A DNA stretch of 5,984 nucleotides from an uncultured bacterium. Its GTDB lineage: Bacteria > Bacillota > Clostridia > TANB77 > CAG-508. Below, piece by piece: positions 1 through 5,984 of the stretch. A program made the position numbers and the translations under genes. Below the pieces are notes generated by a model. The model was not told the DNA's origin, did not search any database, and saw nothing but the letters and a program-made list of their open reading frames with translations. Every line of letters begins with the position of its first letter. The stretch's first letter is position 1. The stretch covers positions 1-5,984 of the forward strand of contig CAJMLO010000060.1 of assembly GCA_905214245.1 (NCBI GenBank), in the 5' to 3' direction.

Positions 1-50
1 AAAACTAATAAATATGATTTAATATTATCTTTAAATATAACTTTCATCAT
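1..50 (-). CDS. Start of an unidentified gene, cut by the left edge
   Basis: Only the first 15 to 16 codons are inside the window, reading MMKVIFKDNIKSYLLV and then running off the edge without a stop. Two ATG codons stand in tandem, at 48-50 and 45-47. A GAGGAG ribosome binding site at 54-59 lies 3 bases before the first and 6 bases before the second, so the second ATG (MKVIFKDN...) is the better start. The first residues superficially recall ribosomal protein L9, but NIKSYLLV does not continue like L9. The basic start followed by a hydrophobic run could be the beginning of a membrane protein, which is a guess from very few residues. The gene follows the putative terminator at 147-192, so it is probably a separate transcription unit in the same direction. 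Confidence 0.5.
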   Translation of the reverse strand, partial: MMKVIFKDNIKSYLLV

Positions 51-53
51 TTT

Positions 54-59
54 CTCCTC
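54..59 (-). promoter_or_regulatory. Ribosome binding site GAGGAG for the left-edge gene
   Basis: On the minus strand GAGGAG is followed by AAA and two consecutive ATG codons. It matches the purine-rich sites before the other genes of the window. Its spacing of 6 bases to the second ATG, against 3 to the first, favours the second as the start. Confidence 0.55.
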
Positions 60-146
60 GCTTTAATAAATTGTTGTATCTGCTTCATACTCTGGAGCCT
101 GTTACCCTATTCTAACGATTCCATTCATCATTATTTCATAATCCGT

Positions 147-192
147 AAAAATAGACCTCCCACATATTTTTGATATATATTATGTGCAGAGG
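147..192 (-). terminator. Putative intrinsic terminator of the metG/DUF308 cluster
   Basis: Read on the minus strand, an arm CCTCTGCACATA (192 to 181) can pair with TATGTGGGAGG (166 to 156). This gives ten Watson-Crick pairs, one G-U pair and a single bulged G, closing a loop of 14 bases. The stem is followed by TCTATTTTT (155 to 147), a short U-rich tract. The same arms fold less well on the plus strand, because the G-U pair becomes a C-A mismatch. Orientation, U tract and position about 80 bases after the last stop codon support termination of the minus-strand cluster. The U tract starts four bases after the stem, so it may be a moderate terminator. Confidence 0.62.
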
Positions 193-229
193 CTTATCTT
201 TAATAATATATAACATGTAATTTATTTTC

Positions 230-256
230 GTAGTGGAGTACGCTGTGCTCCACTAC
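230..256. repeat. Inverted repeat / hairpin after the DUF308 gene
   Basis: GTAGTGGAG (230-238) and CTCCACTAC (248-256) are perfect 9-base inverted arms around a 9-base centre, in sequence otherwise very AT-rich. On the plus strand the pairing extends inward through a U-G, an A-U and a C-G pair to a three-base loop, whereas on the minus strand the first inner pair is a mismatch. It begins 17 bases after the stop of the DUF308-like gene. Neither side has a clean run of U (GAAAATAAA on the minus side, AATGTTTATA on the plus side), so it is not a textbook intrinsic terminator. It could stabilise the 3' end of the message, help the terminator at 147-192, or bind a protein. Confidence 0.6.
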
Positions 257-273
257 AATGTTTATATACTATT

Positions 274-819
274 TTAGTCTAATTTATATATTGCGTCCAC
301 ATTTTTAATAAATATAAAGTTTTCAATTAATTCAATGATAGCATACCCTACCATAAATGCTCCTACTAAAACAATCATCGCTTCTGGAGCAACGATTACA
401 TATATTCCTCCTACCATCATAATTACAGATAGAACAAATACTATAACCCATGTATTAATTTTGGCTGCTCCTAATTTCATTGATAATGTTAAATTCATTA
501 ATCCACTATATGTAATCCAAATACCAACAAGCACAACAAAAATTGATGCTACCTGACGTGCATATGCTAGAATTATAATTCCTATAACAAAAGCAACAAG
601 TCCATGAATTAATTCATAATTGTAAAAATCATAATTTCCCTGTAATACAAAATAATCTACAACTTTTATAATTCCTATTGCTAAAAATACAATTCCTGTA
701 ATAATTGCAACAATATCTAATGCTGTTGTTGGGTTCATCATTAATACAATACCTAAAGCTATGTAGATAATTGCTGCTATGACTGATGTCCAGCCTGCTT
801 TTTTTAAAATTTTTTCCAT
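274..819 (-). CDS. DUF308 / HdeD-like six-helix membrane protein
   Basis: A 181-residue, almost wholly hydrophobic protein with six likely membrane helices at about residues 9-28, 33-58, 68-87, 90-112, 122-143 and 146-170. The alternation of glycine-rich helices with short loops (GIVLMMNP, then later GGIYVIVAPEAM, like repeated halves) is typical of the DUF308 family. That family includes E. coli HdeD, an inner-membrane protein of about 190 residues linked to acid resistance; the role of Bacillota members is not established. The start at 817-819 is supported by a strong AAGGAGG site (827-833) 7 bases upstream. It follows metG by 51 bases and is the last gene before the hairpins at 230-256 and 147-192, so it is probably the last gene of the operon. 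The family assignment is by sequence character; function is unknown and the HdeD link should not be read as evidence for acid resistance here. Confidence 0.85.
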   Translation of the reverse strand: MEKILKKAGWTSVIAAIIYIALGIVLMMNPTTALDIVAIITGIVFLAIGIIKVVDYFVLQGNYDFYNYELIHGLVAFVIGIIILAYARQVASIFVVLVGIWITYSGLMNLTLSMKLGAAKINTWVIVFVLSVIMMVGGIYVIVAPEAMIVLVGAFMVGYAIIELIENFIFIKNVDAIYKLD

Positions 820-870
820 TTTTTCTCCTCCTTAGATTTTTTTTATATATAAACTTTATATTTATAAACG

Positions 871-2466
871 CTATTCTTCTATTCTTGTAAATAGAGGCTC
901 AATGTTTTCAAGTTTAATATCACTTTTTATTTCTATCATGTCCCAATTATTTTGGTCTATGTGTAAAAATTTACGTATTTTTGAACATGTTTCTGGCATA
1001 AAAGGTTCAAAAATATTTGATAAATTTGCAATTATAACTGTACAATTATATATTGTTTTATTAAATTCATCCATATTTTCTTTTCTTTGAATCCATGGTT
1101 TATTATCATCATAATATTTGTTTGCAAACTCAACAAGTTCCATTGCTGTATCAGACGCAGCTTTAAATTCTAAGTTTTCTATTTGCTCTCCAACTTTTAT
1201 ATAAGTTTCTTCAATTTTCTTTTTAACTTCTAAATCCAATTCAGCAACTGATATTTCTTCAATTCCTTTAAACTTCAATGTCCTATTTACCAAATTACCA
1301 AATTTATTTAAAAGTTCACCATTATTTGTTGCCAAAAAACTTTCAAGTGTAAAGTTTGAGTCCTTCTTTTCAGGGCCATTATTTATTAGATGAAAACGAA
1401 GTGAATCTGGATTGTATCTGTCTGCAAGTTCAATTGCTGGAATTCCATTTCCTTTACTTTTTGAGATTTTTTCATCATTTATATTCAAATATTCTGATGA
1501 AACTATTGTATCAACTAAATGATAATTCTCTTTTAATGCAAGAAGTAAAGCATTAAATATAATGCTATGGAATACAATATTATCTTTTCCATGAACCATG
1601 TATATTTCGTTATTGTGTTCTTCTTTCCAATATTGCTCCCAATCTTGTCCGTTTTCCATGCACCATTTTTTTGTTGCTGTAACATATCCAAGTACTGCAT
1701 CTATCCAAACATACATCTTTTTATCTTCGTATCCTTTTATTGGTATGTCTATGCCCCAATCTAGATCCCTTGTAACAGCTCTATCAACTAAACCTTGTTT
1801 TAAATATTTGTTTGTTTCATTTTTTGCATTAGCTCTCCAAAGTTTTGAGCTTTTTTTAGTATGCTCTTCAATCGCTTCTTGAAATTTCGACAAAGCTAAA
1901 TACAAATTTTTATTTTCTTTTAAAACTGTTTTAGCTCCGCATTCTCTGCAAATTCCATCTTTCATATCCTCTATTGTAGGAACATATTGGCAATTGTCGC
2001 ATTGTTCTGCTTTTGTTTCTACTCCACATTTTGGACATACTATTTGAATTTCTCTATCTGATAAGAATTTTTTACAGTTTTCGCAATATGGTTGTGGTTC
2101 TAATTTTTCATATATGTATCCATTATCATATATTTTTTTGAACATTTCCATTACTTCTTTTCTATGAAAATCAGTATCAGTATTAGTATATAAATCATAT
2201 GAAAAGTGAAACTTTTCTAGAGCTTGTCTGTCCCTATTATCATAATACTCAGCAATCTCTTTAGGAGATTTTTTTTCTTTTTTTGCCCTTTCTGTTATTG
2301 GTGTTCCATGGCAATCTGTTCCAGATACAAATACAACATTATCGCCTTTTGCTCTAAAATACCTTGCTAAAACATCTCCAGAAATTAATCCTGCAATGTG
2401 TCCTAAATGTATATCGCTATTAGCATATGGCCATGCTCCTCCAATTACAATATTCTTCTTTTCCAT
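871..2466 (-). CDS. metG: Methionyl-tRNA synthetase (MetRS)
   Basis: A complete 531-residue class I aminoacyl-tRNA synthetase that charges tRNA-Met with methionine in the cytoplasm using ATP. The N-terminal Rossmann domain starts with IVIGGAWPYANSDIHLGH, holding the HIGH-type signature HLGH at residues 20-23. The connective domain carries four CxxC pairs (C128/C131, C144/C147, C156/C159, C173/C176), the two-zinc-knuckle arrangement. YVWIDAVLGY (252-261) is the methionine-pocket region, with VL where many family members have PI. The KMSKS loop is KISKS (333-337). The helical anticodon-binding domain follows from about 385 and the protein ends with LFTRIEE. There is no C-terminal EMAP/Trbp111-like tRNA-binding domain, which many longer bacterial MetRS have. 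An AGGAG core (2476-2480) 9 bases before ATG supports the start. It follows an 80-base gap with a hairpin; no T-box or SAM-riboswitch leader would fit in that gap. Confidence 0.97.
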   Translation of the reverse strand: MEKKNIVIGGAWPYANSDIHLGHIAGLISGDVLARYFRAKGDNVVFVSGTDCHGTPITERAKKEKKSPKEIAEYYDNRDRQALEKFHFSYDLYTNTDTDFHRKEVMEMFKKIYDNGYIYEKLEPQPYCENCKKFLSDREIQIVCPKCGVETKAEQCDNCQYVPTIEDMKDGICRECGAKTVLKENKNLYLALSKFQEAIEEHTKKSSKLWRANAKNETNKYLKQGLVDRAVTRDLDWGIDIPIKGYEDKKMYVWIDAVLGYVTATKKWCMENGQDWEQYWKEEHNNEIYMVHGKDNIVFHSIIFNALLLALKENYHLVDTIVSSEYLNINDEKISKSKGNGIPAIELADRYNPDSLRFHLINNGPEKKDSNFTLESFLATNNGELLNKFGNLVNRTLKFKGIEEISVAELDLEVKKKIEETYIKVGEQIENLEFKAASDTAMELVEFANKYYDDNKPWIQRKENMDEFNKTIYNCTVIIANLSNIFEPFMPETCSKIRKFLHIDQNNWDMIEIKSDIKLENIEPLFTRIEE

Positions 2467-2506
2467 TTTTTTGCTCTCCTCTCATAGTTGTAACTTTAGA
2501 TAAATC

Positions 2507-2540
2507 TTTGCCATGCTTTTAGTTCACTTAGCACGGCAAA
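2507..2540 (-). other. Hairpin in the 5' region of metG
   Basis: In the 80-base gap before metG, the minus strand reads TTTGCCGTGCT (2540 to 2530), a 12-base loop, then AGCATGGCAAA (2517 to 2507). All eleven positions pair in RNA, including one G-U pair; at DNA level it is an inverted repeat with one mismatch. The stem starts 6 bases after the stop of the small membrane protein gene and ends about 40 bases before the metG start. It is followed by GATTTATCTAAAG, which lacks a U run, so a classical terminator is unlikely. Possible roles are 3'-end protection or an RNA processing site between two parts of the operon, a weak attenuator, or an operator. The structure is seen directly; its role is inference. 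Confidence 0.6.
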
Positions 2541-2546
2541 TGTATG

Positions 2547-2888
2547 TTAAAATTTAGTTTCACTCCAGAACCAGTCCAAACTGTTATCAATTACTTTTTT
2601 CTTTTTTACTTTAGCTTCTACATCATCAATCCATAGATATGATATAAATGATAAGAATATAAATACTAAATCAAAAATAATTGACTGAATTGCAACTTGC
2701 ATTCCTTCTTGTGTTAATGTTCCCATTGAAAATTCTAATGCATGTAAAACTAATATTGCAATAAATATAAATAGCATTATTCCAGTAATTACACTTTTCT
2801 TACTTTGATAAGAAAACCATAATACTAAAACAAATGCAAGTAGTGCGATAAATAGTGCAAGTGGTTCAGTAAAATTTATCATTGGCAT
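2547..2888 (-). CDS. Unidentified small membrane protein, three helices
   Basis: I do not recognise this 113-residue protein. It has three likely membrane helices at about residues 9-27, 33-51 and 66-87, and a cationic cytoplasmic-type stretch (VEAKVKKKKV, about 90-99). It ends in a tail rich in aromatic residues, DNSLDWFWSETKF. No signal peptide cleavage site or catalytic motif is visible. Two ATG codons compete, at 2886-2888 and 2880-2882; the GAGGAGGG site at 2898-2905 lies 9 bases before the first and 15 before the second, so the first is chosen. The gene sits 25 bases after glmM and 80 before metG, all co-directional, so it is most likely co-transcribed with glmM. Its own strong ribosome binding site, normal stop and amino-acid composition suggest a real gene. 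The neighbours (cell wall precursor, tRNA charging) do not fix a role. Confidence 0.85.
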   Translation of the reverse strand: MPMINFTEPLALFIALLAFVLVLWFSYQSKKSVITGIMLFIFIAILVLHALEFSMGTLTQEGMQVAIQSIIFDLVFIFLSFISYLWIDDVEAKVKKKKVIDNSLDWFWSETKF

Positions 2889-2897
2889 ATCTCTCTT

Positions 2898-2905
2898 CCC
2901 TCCTC
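2898..2905 (-). promoter_or_regulatory. Ribosome binding site deciding the start of the small membrane protein
   Basis: GAGGAGGG on the minus strand, containing a full AGGAGG, stands 9 bases before the ATG at 2886-2888 and 15 before the second ATG at 2880-2882. The spacing favours the first ATG. It falls in the 25-base gap after the glmM stop. Confidence 0.75.
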
Positions 2906-2913
2906 ATTATATA

Positions 2914-4278
2914 TTAATTTAATTTTTTTTCAATTAATTTTGCAAGGCTTTCTGCTTTTGTTCTTATATAATCTTTATCTTTGCCTTCGATCATAACTCT
3001 TACAAGTGGTTCAGTTCCTGATGGTCTAATTAAAACTCTACCATTTTCTGAAAACTCATTTATAAGCTTAACTATTTCGTCATTTATTTCTTTGTCTTTA
3101 TCATAGTCATATTTTTTATTGCTATTTACTTTAGCGTTTATCAAAACTTGTGGATATATTTGTATTATATCACATAATTTTGATGCTGAAACATTTTTTT
3201 CCAAAATTATTTTCATAAGCATAAGTGATGTTAAAATACCGTCGCCTGTAGGGTTGTAGTCAAGCATTATAATGTGTCCTGACTGTTCTCCACCTAAATT
3301 ATACCCTTCTTTTAACATTTTTTCAAGTACATATCTATCGCCAACTTTTGTTTGTTCAAAATTAATTTTATTTGCTTGTGCATATTTGTTAAGTCCTAGA
3401 TTGCTCATAACAGTTGCAACCAAAGTATCTTTTTTTAATGTACCTTTTTCTTTCATATAATTTGAAATAATTGCAAGCAATTTATCTCCATCTATTTCAT
3501 TTCCGTTTTCGTCAACAGCTAGACACCTGTCTCCATCACCATCATATGCAATTCCCAAATTGCAATTGTTTTCAACCACATATTTTTTTAGCACATCTAA
3601 ATGTGTTGAACCACAATTTTCATTTATATTTATTCCATTTGGAGTATTATTTAATATATAATGTTTTATTCCAAGTGCTGTAAAAACTTTTTCTGCAACA
3701 ACTGATGTTGCACCATTTGCAGTATCTACTGCAACAACAAAATTTGATTTGTCTAATTCTTCAAAATCTTCTTCAAAGTTTTTTCTAAAGAAATATACAT
3801 ATTCGTCAAGTAAGTCCGTTCTAATTTCTGAAACTCCTATTTTTTCATTTACAGCAGAAAAATCATCTAATTTTCCAGAATCCATTATCTCTTCAATTTC
3901 TTCTTCAAGTTCGTCTGGAATTTTCATTCCTTTATTGCTAAAATATTTTACGCCATTAAATTCATATGTATTGTGAGATGCAGAAATAACAACGCTTGCA
4001 TCTGCTTTTAGTTTTTTAGTTAAATATGCTACTCCAGGTGTTGGAATAACTCCTAAAATTTTTACATTTGCTCCATAGCTTAAAAATCCAGCTGTCATTG
4101 CACTTTCAATTAAAGTTCCAGATATACGTGTATCTCTTCCAATTAATATTGTAGGCATATGGTCTGTATGCTTCGAAAGTACATACGCTCCAGCCTTTGC
4201 GACTTTATATACAAGCTCTGGTGAAAGCTCAGTATTGGCAATTCTTCTTATTCCATCTGTTCCAAAATATTTTCTCAT
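2914..4278 (-). CDS. glmM: Phosphoglucosamine mutase GlmM
   Basis: A complete 454-residue member of the alpha-D-phosphohexomutase family, converting glucosamine-6-phosphate to glucosamine-1-phosphate in the cytoplasm on the way to UDP-GlcNAc, peptidoglycan and other wall polymers. The length fits GlmM (about 445-455). The N-terminal signature KYFGTDGIR is at residues 3-11. The phosphoserine loop ISASHN is at 99-104 region with the catalytic Ser at 101. The metal-binding loop DGDGDR is at 246-251, with three Asp ligands (246, 248, 250). The sugar-binding loop GEQSGH is at 330-335, and the C-terminal phosphate-binding loop RPSGTEPLVRV at 418-428. All catalytic elements are intact, so the enzyme should be active. 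One oddity is Arg at position 12, where the family signature FGTDGxRG normally has Gly. The start has an AAGGAGA site (4284-4290) 5 bases upstream. It lies 32 bases after the permease-like gene and 25 before the small membrane protein. Confidence 0.97.
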   Translation of the reverse strand: MRKYFGTDGIRRIANTELSPELVYKVAKAGAYVLSKHTDHMPTILIGRDTRISGTLIESAMTAGFLSYGANVKILGVIPTPGVAYLTKKLKADASVVISASHNTYEFNGVKYFSNKGMKIPDELEEEIEEIMDSGKLDDFSAVNEKIGVSEIRTDLLDEYVYFFRKNFEEDFEELDKSNFVVAVDTANGATSVVAEKVFTALGIKHYILNNTPNGININENCGSTHLDVLKKYVVENNCNLGIAYDGDGDRCLAVDENGNEIDGDKLLAIISNYMKEKGTLKKDTLVATVMSNLGLNKYAQANKINFEQTKVGDRYVLEKMLKEGYNLGGEQSGHIIMLDYNPTGDGILTSLMLMKIILEKNVSASKLCDIIQIYPQVLINAKVNSNKKYDYDKDKEINDEIVKLINEFSENGRVLIRPSGTEPLVRVMIEGKDKDYIRTKAESLAKLIEKKLN

Positions 4279-4310
4279 ATTGGTCTCCTTTTCTTTTTGT
4301 ATATTATATT

Positions 4311-5168
4311 CTAAGTATTATTAAAAATTTCATAATTTTTCATCTGAGGAGTAAACACTCTTACATAATATGGTTGTATATTTTTTAATATATCACAAAT
4401 CCATATTACATTTCCATCTTTTTTTGTGACTTTTATATTTGGAAATGTCTTTAGCATTTTTTCATCTGAAAAATATTTATCAATAAATTCTTTCATTTTT
4501 GGATTTTCATATATTTTTGTATATTCATCAATATAATCTTCTACGCCTTGTATATCAAGATTGTAATTTTTTACAAGCCTTACATAAAACATTTTTAATG
4601 CAAAACCCGTTACTACAAAGTCAATAAAAATAAATATTGTTAATACTATTGTAATTGGTTTCAATGCTCTTGGACTTATTTTGTCTAGCAATTTTTCAAT
4701 TCTTGGATGTACATATGTCATCAAATAAATTGCAAGTAGTCCCCAAAAAAGTGAGAAACATACGCATATTCTGCCATTTATATTAAATGGCATTGTAGAA
4801 TAATCCCACCATTTTATATGAAAGAACCATTCTCCAATAAAACTAATTACATACTCAACAACTGAGCCGATAACAAATCCTCCTGCAAATAAAGTATAAT
4901 TATTTTTGTTGAATTTTTGTAGTCCAAGTACCATAACAACTGCGCCAACTCCATATATACTACAAAATGGTCCATATAGAAAGCTTTGTCTACTTTCAAT
5001 TACACCTTTTGTAAGAAGTCCAAATAAAGTTTCTATAATATATCCCACAATACTATAAACTATAAACCACGCAAGTATTCTAATAAGTGGAAAGTCAAAT
5101 ATAGTAAATTCTTTTTTATGTTTTATTTCTACGTTTTTTTCTATTGTTTCATTTGCAATCTCTTCCAT
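4311..5168 (-). CDS. CmpB-type putative ABC transporter permease (membrane protein)
   Basis: A complete 285-residue membrane protein. After a charged N-terminus (1-25) come about five hydrophobic helices, near residues 29-49, 70-85, 92-113, 132-152 and 171-195, and then a soluble, charged C-terminal region of about 90 residues. GYIIET, SRQSFLYGPFCSIYG (59-73), the WWDYS segment (120-124), and the INGRIC and FSLFWG stretches (130-143) fit the family commonly annotated as putative ABC-transporter type IV / CmpB permease. The substrate is unknown. No ATP-binding cassette gene is present in the window, so the transporter label rests on family naming only. It starts 18 bases after the argS stop with a GGAG site (5175-5178) 6 bases before the ATG, so it is very likely co-transcribed with argS. 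The stop is TAG. Confidence is high for the family and low for the function. Confidence 0.85.
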   Translation of the reverse strand: MEEIANETIEKNVEIKHKKEFTIFDFPLIRILAWFIVYSIVGYIIETLFGLLTKGVIESRQSFLYGPFCSIYGVGAVVMVLGLQKFNKNNYTLFAGGFVIGSVVEYVISFIGEWFFHIKWWDYSTMPFNINGRICVCFSLFWGLLAIYLMTYVHPRIEKLLDKISPRALKPITIVLTIFIFIDFVVTGFALKMFYVRLVKNYNLDIQGVEDYIDEYTKIYENPKMKEFIDKYFSDEKMLKTFPNIKVTKKDGNVIWICDILKNIQPYYVRVFTPQMKNYEIFNNT

Positions 5169-5186
5169 TTATTTCTCCAATTCATA

Positions 5187-5984
5187 TTACATTTTTTCTG
5201 GCATTTTCATTCCTAAAAGCTCTGCACCACTCTTTAAAACTATATTTACACAATATGTTAAATATAAGCGTGCATCTTGAGCATTTTTATCATCTGATAT
5301 AATTTTGTAATTATTATAAAAACTGCTAAAAGCTTGTGCTAAATCAATTAAATATCTAGCTATAATATATGGTTCATATTTTTCTGCAGATAGTTTAATT
5401 GTATTTTCAAATTCATATAACATTTTTATTATCTTATCTGCATTTTCATTTCTAAGTTCTGAAAAATCGACATTCTTAAGCTCAGGAATATATCCAGCCT
5501 TTTGTATAATACTATTTGTGCGAACATATATGTATTGTAAATATGGGCCTGTTTCTCCGTTAAAGTTTAGCATTTCATCCCAATCAAAAATTTCATCTTT
5601 TATTCTGCTATTATATAAATCATTGAATATAACTGCACCAATTCCAATGATTTTAGCAATTTCATCTTTGTTTTCTAAATCTGGATTTTTAGTATCCATT
5701 ATTTCTTTTGATCTTGAAATTGCTTCATTTAGTAGATCTTCAAGCTTTATAATATTTCCTTCACGTGTTGACATTTTACCTGTTTTCAATTGTACCATTC
5801 CAAATGGTATATGTGTAAGCCCATCAATATATTTTTCATCAAGTCCAAGTAATTTAGCTACTTCAAAAATTTGTCTAAAATGCAAAATTTGCTCATATGA
5901 TGTAACATATAATGCTTTGTCAAAATTGTATGTACGAGCCCTATACATAATAGCAGCTAAATCACGCGTTGCATATGTTGTAGA
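5187..5984 (-). CDS. argS: Arginyl-tRNA synthetase, C-terminal part (5' end outside window)
   Basis: The frame is open to the right edge: before the first internal ATG (5946-5948) twelve further codons read STTYATRDLAAI, so the gene continues out of the window. The visible 265 residues are roughly the second half of a protein usually 550-590 long. ArgRS is a class I synthetase that attaches arginine to tRNA-Arg in the cytoplasm. Recognised elements, numbered in the fragment, are TYATRDLAA (3-11) followed by MYRARTYNF; the KMSKS-type loop KMSTREGN (70-77); the GPYLQYIYVR segment (146-155); and a helical DALR-type anticodon-binding domain over the last 80 or so residues, ending LLGMKMPEKM. The HIGH motif and N-terminal additional domain are outside the window. 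It is the most upstream gene of the visible cluster, so its promoter cannot be seen. The stop is TAA, 18 bases before the permease-like gene. Confidence 0.96.
   Translation of the reverse strand, partial: STTYATRDLAAIMYRARTYNFDKALYVTSYEQILHFRQIFEVAKLLGLDEKYIDGLTHIPFGMVQLKTGKMSTREGNIIKLEDLLNEAISRSKEIMDTKNPDLENKDEIAKIIGIGAVIFNDLYNSRIKDEIFDWDEMLNFNGETGPYLQYIYVRTNSIIQKAGYIPELKNVDFSELRNENADKIIKMLYEFENTIKLSAEKYEPYIIARYLIDLAQAFSSFYNNYKIISDDKNAQDARLYLTYCVNIVLKSGAELLGMKMPEKM

Noticed and set aside
1..50. Ribosomal protein L9 at the left edge, suggested by MKVIF
   Set aside because: L9 normally continues with a V-x-x-x-G-K-K-G type sequence; here the frame reads KDNIKSYLLV, which does not fit.
60..146. 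Promoter for the left-edge gene (TAGAAT as -10 near 108-114)
   Set aside because: The hexamer 17 bases upstream does not resemble TTGACA; other spacings are no better. A promoter probably exists here or in the terminator region but cannot be placed.
51..229. Riboswitch or structured regulatory RNA before the left-edge gene
   Set aside because: I compared it by eye with known classes (T-box, purine, glycine, ZTP, preQ1, c-di-GMP, fluoride, THF, guanidine) and found no matching conserved core. The only clear structure is the terminator-like stem.
335..556. Open plus-strand reading frame opposite the DUF308-like gene
   Set aside because: It is the complement of a strongly supported membrane protein gene, has no ribosome binding site, and its threonine/isoleucine-rich composition is what the reverse of such a gene gives.
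834..870. Promoter or terminator in the metG to DUF308 gap
   Set aside because: The gap is nearly all A and T with a weak inverted repeat (ATAAA-G-TTTAT) of only five pairs, indistinguishable from background.
1356..1882. Several overlapping plus-strand open frames opposite metG
   Set aside because: They are antisense shadows of conserved metG codons, overlap one another in different frames and show no family motif.
4303..4308. Perfect TATAAT on the minus strand between the permease-like gene and glmM, possible internal promoter
   Set aside because: No acceptable -35 element is found at 16 to 18 bases, and such hexamers arise often by chance in DNA this AT-rich.

Overview
The window is a strongly AT-rich bacterial stretch in which every supported gene lies on the minus strand, so transcription runs from high to low coordinates. 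The AT bias, the AAGGAGG-type ribosome binding sites, the use of only TAA and TAG stops among the six complete gene ends, and the protein families present (a CmpB-type 'ABC transporter permease' and a DUF308/HdeD-like protein beside housekeeping genes) suggest a Bacillota genome, probably of the Clostridia or a related host-associated lineage. This is inference; there is no rRNA or other taxonomic marker in the window.

In transcription order: (1) the C-terminal part of argS (arginyl-tRNA synthetase), entering from the right edge; (2) a five-helix membrane protein of the CmpB-type putative permease family; (3) glmM (phosphoglucosamine mutase); (4) a 113-residue three-helix membrane protein I do not recognise; (5) metG (methionyl-tRNA synthetase, two-zinc-knuckle type, without a C-terminal tRNA-binding domain); (6) a six-helix DUF308/HdeD-like protein. 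Gaps are 18, 32, 25, 80 and 51 bases and each gene has a good Shine-Dalgarno sequence, so this looks like one co-directional cluster, probably an operon. The 80-base gap before metG holds an 11-bp hairpin and may separate two transcripts.

The left 273 bases hold the cluster's end: a 9-bp hairpin just after the last stop, then a stem followed by a U-rich tract that resembles an intrinsic terminator, then a short protein-like reading frame broken by TAA codons, then a ribosome binding site and the first codons of another minus-strand gene that leaves the window.

Functionally the cluster combines charging of two tRNAs (Arg, Met), one step of UDP-GlcNAc and therefore peptidoglycan precursor synthesis, and three uncharacterised membrane proteins. 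I see no CRISPR array, mobile element, phage gene, toxin-antitoxin pair or RNA gene, and no clear new biological system. The points most worth a second look are the hairpin before metG, the broken frame at the left, the unidentified small membrane protein, and an unusual residue in the GlmM N-terminal motif.
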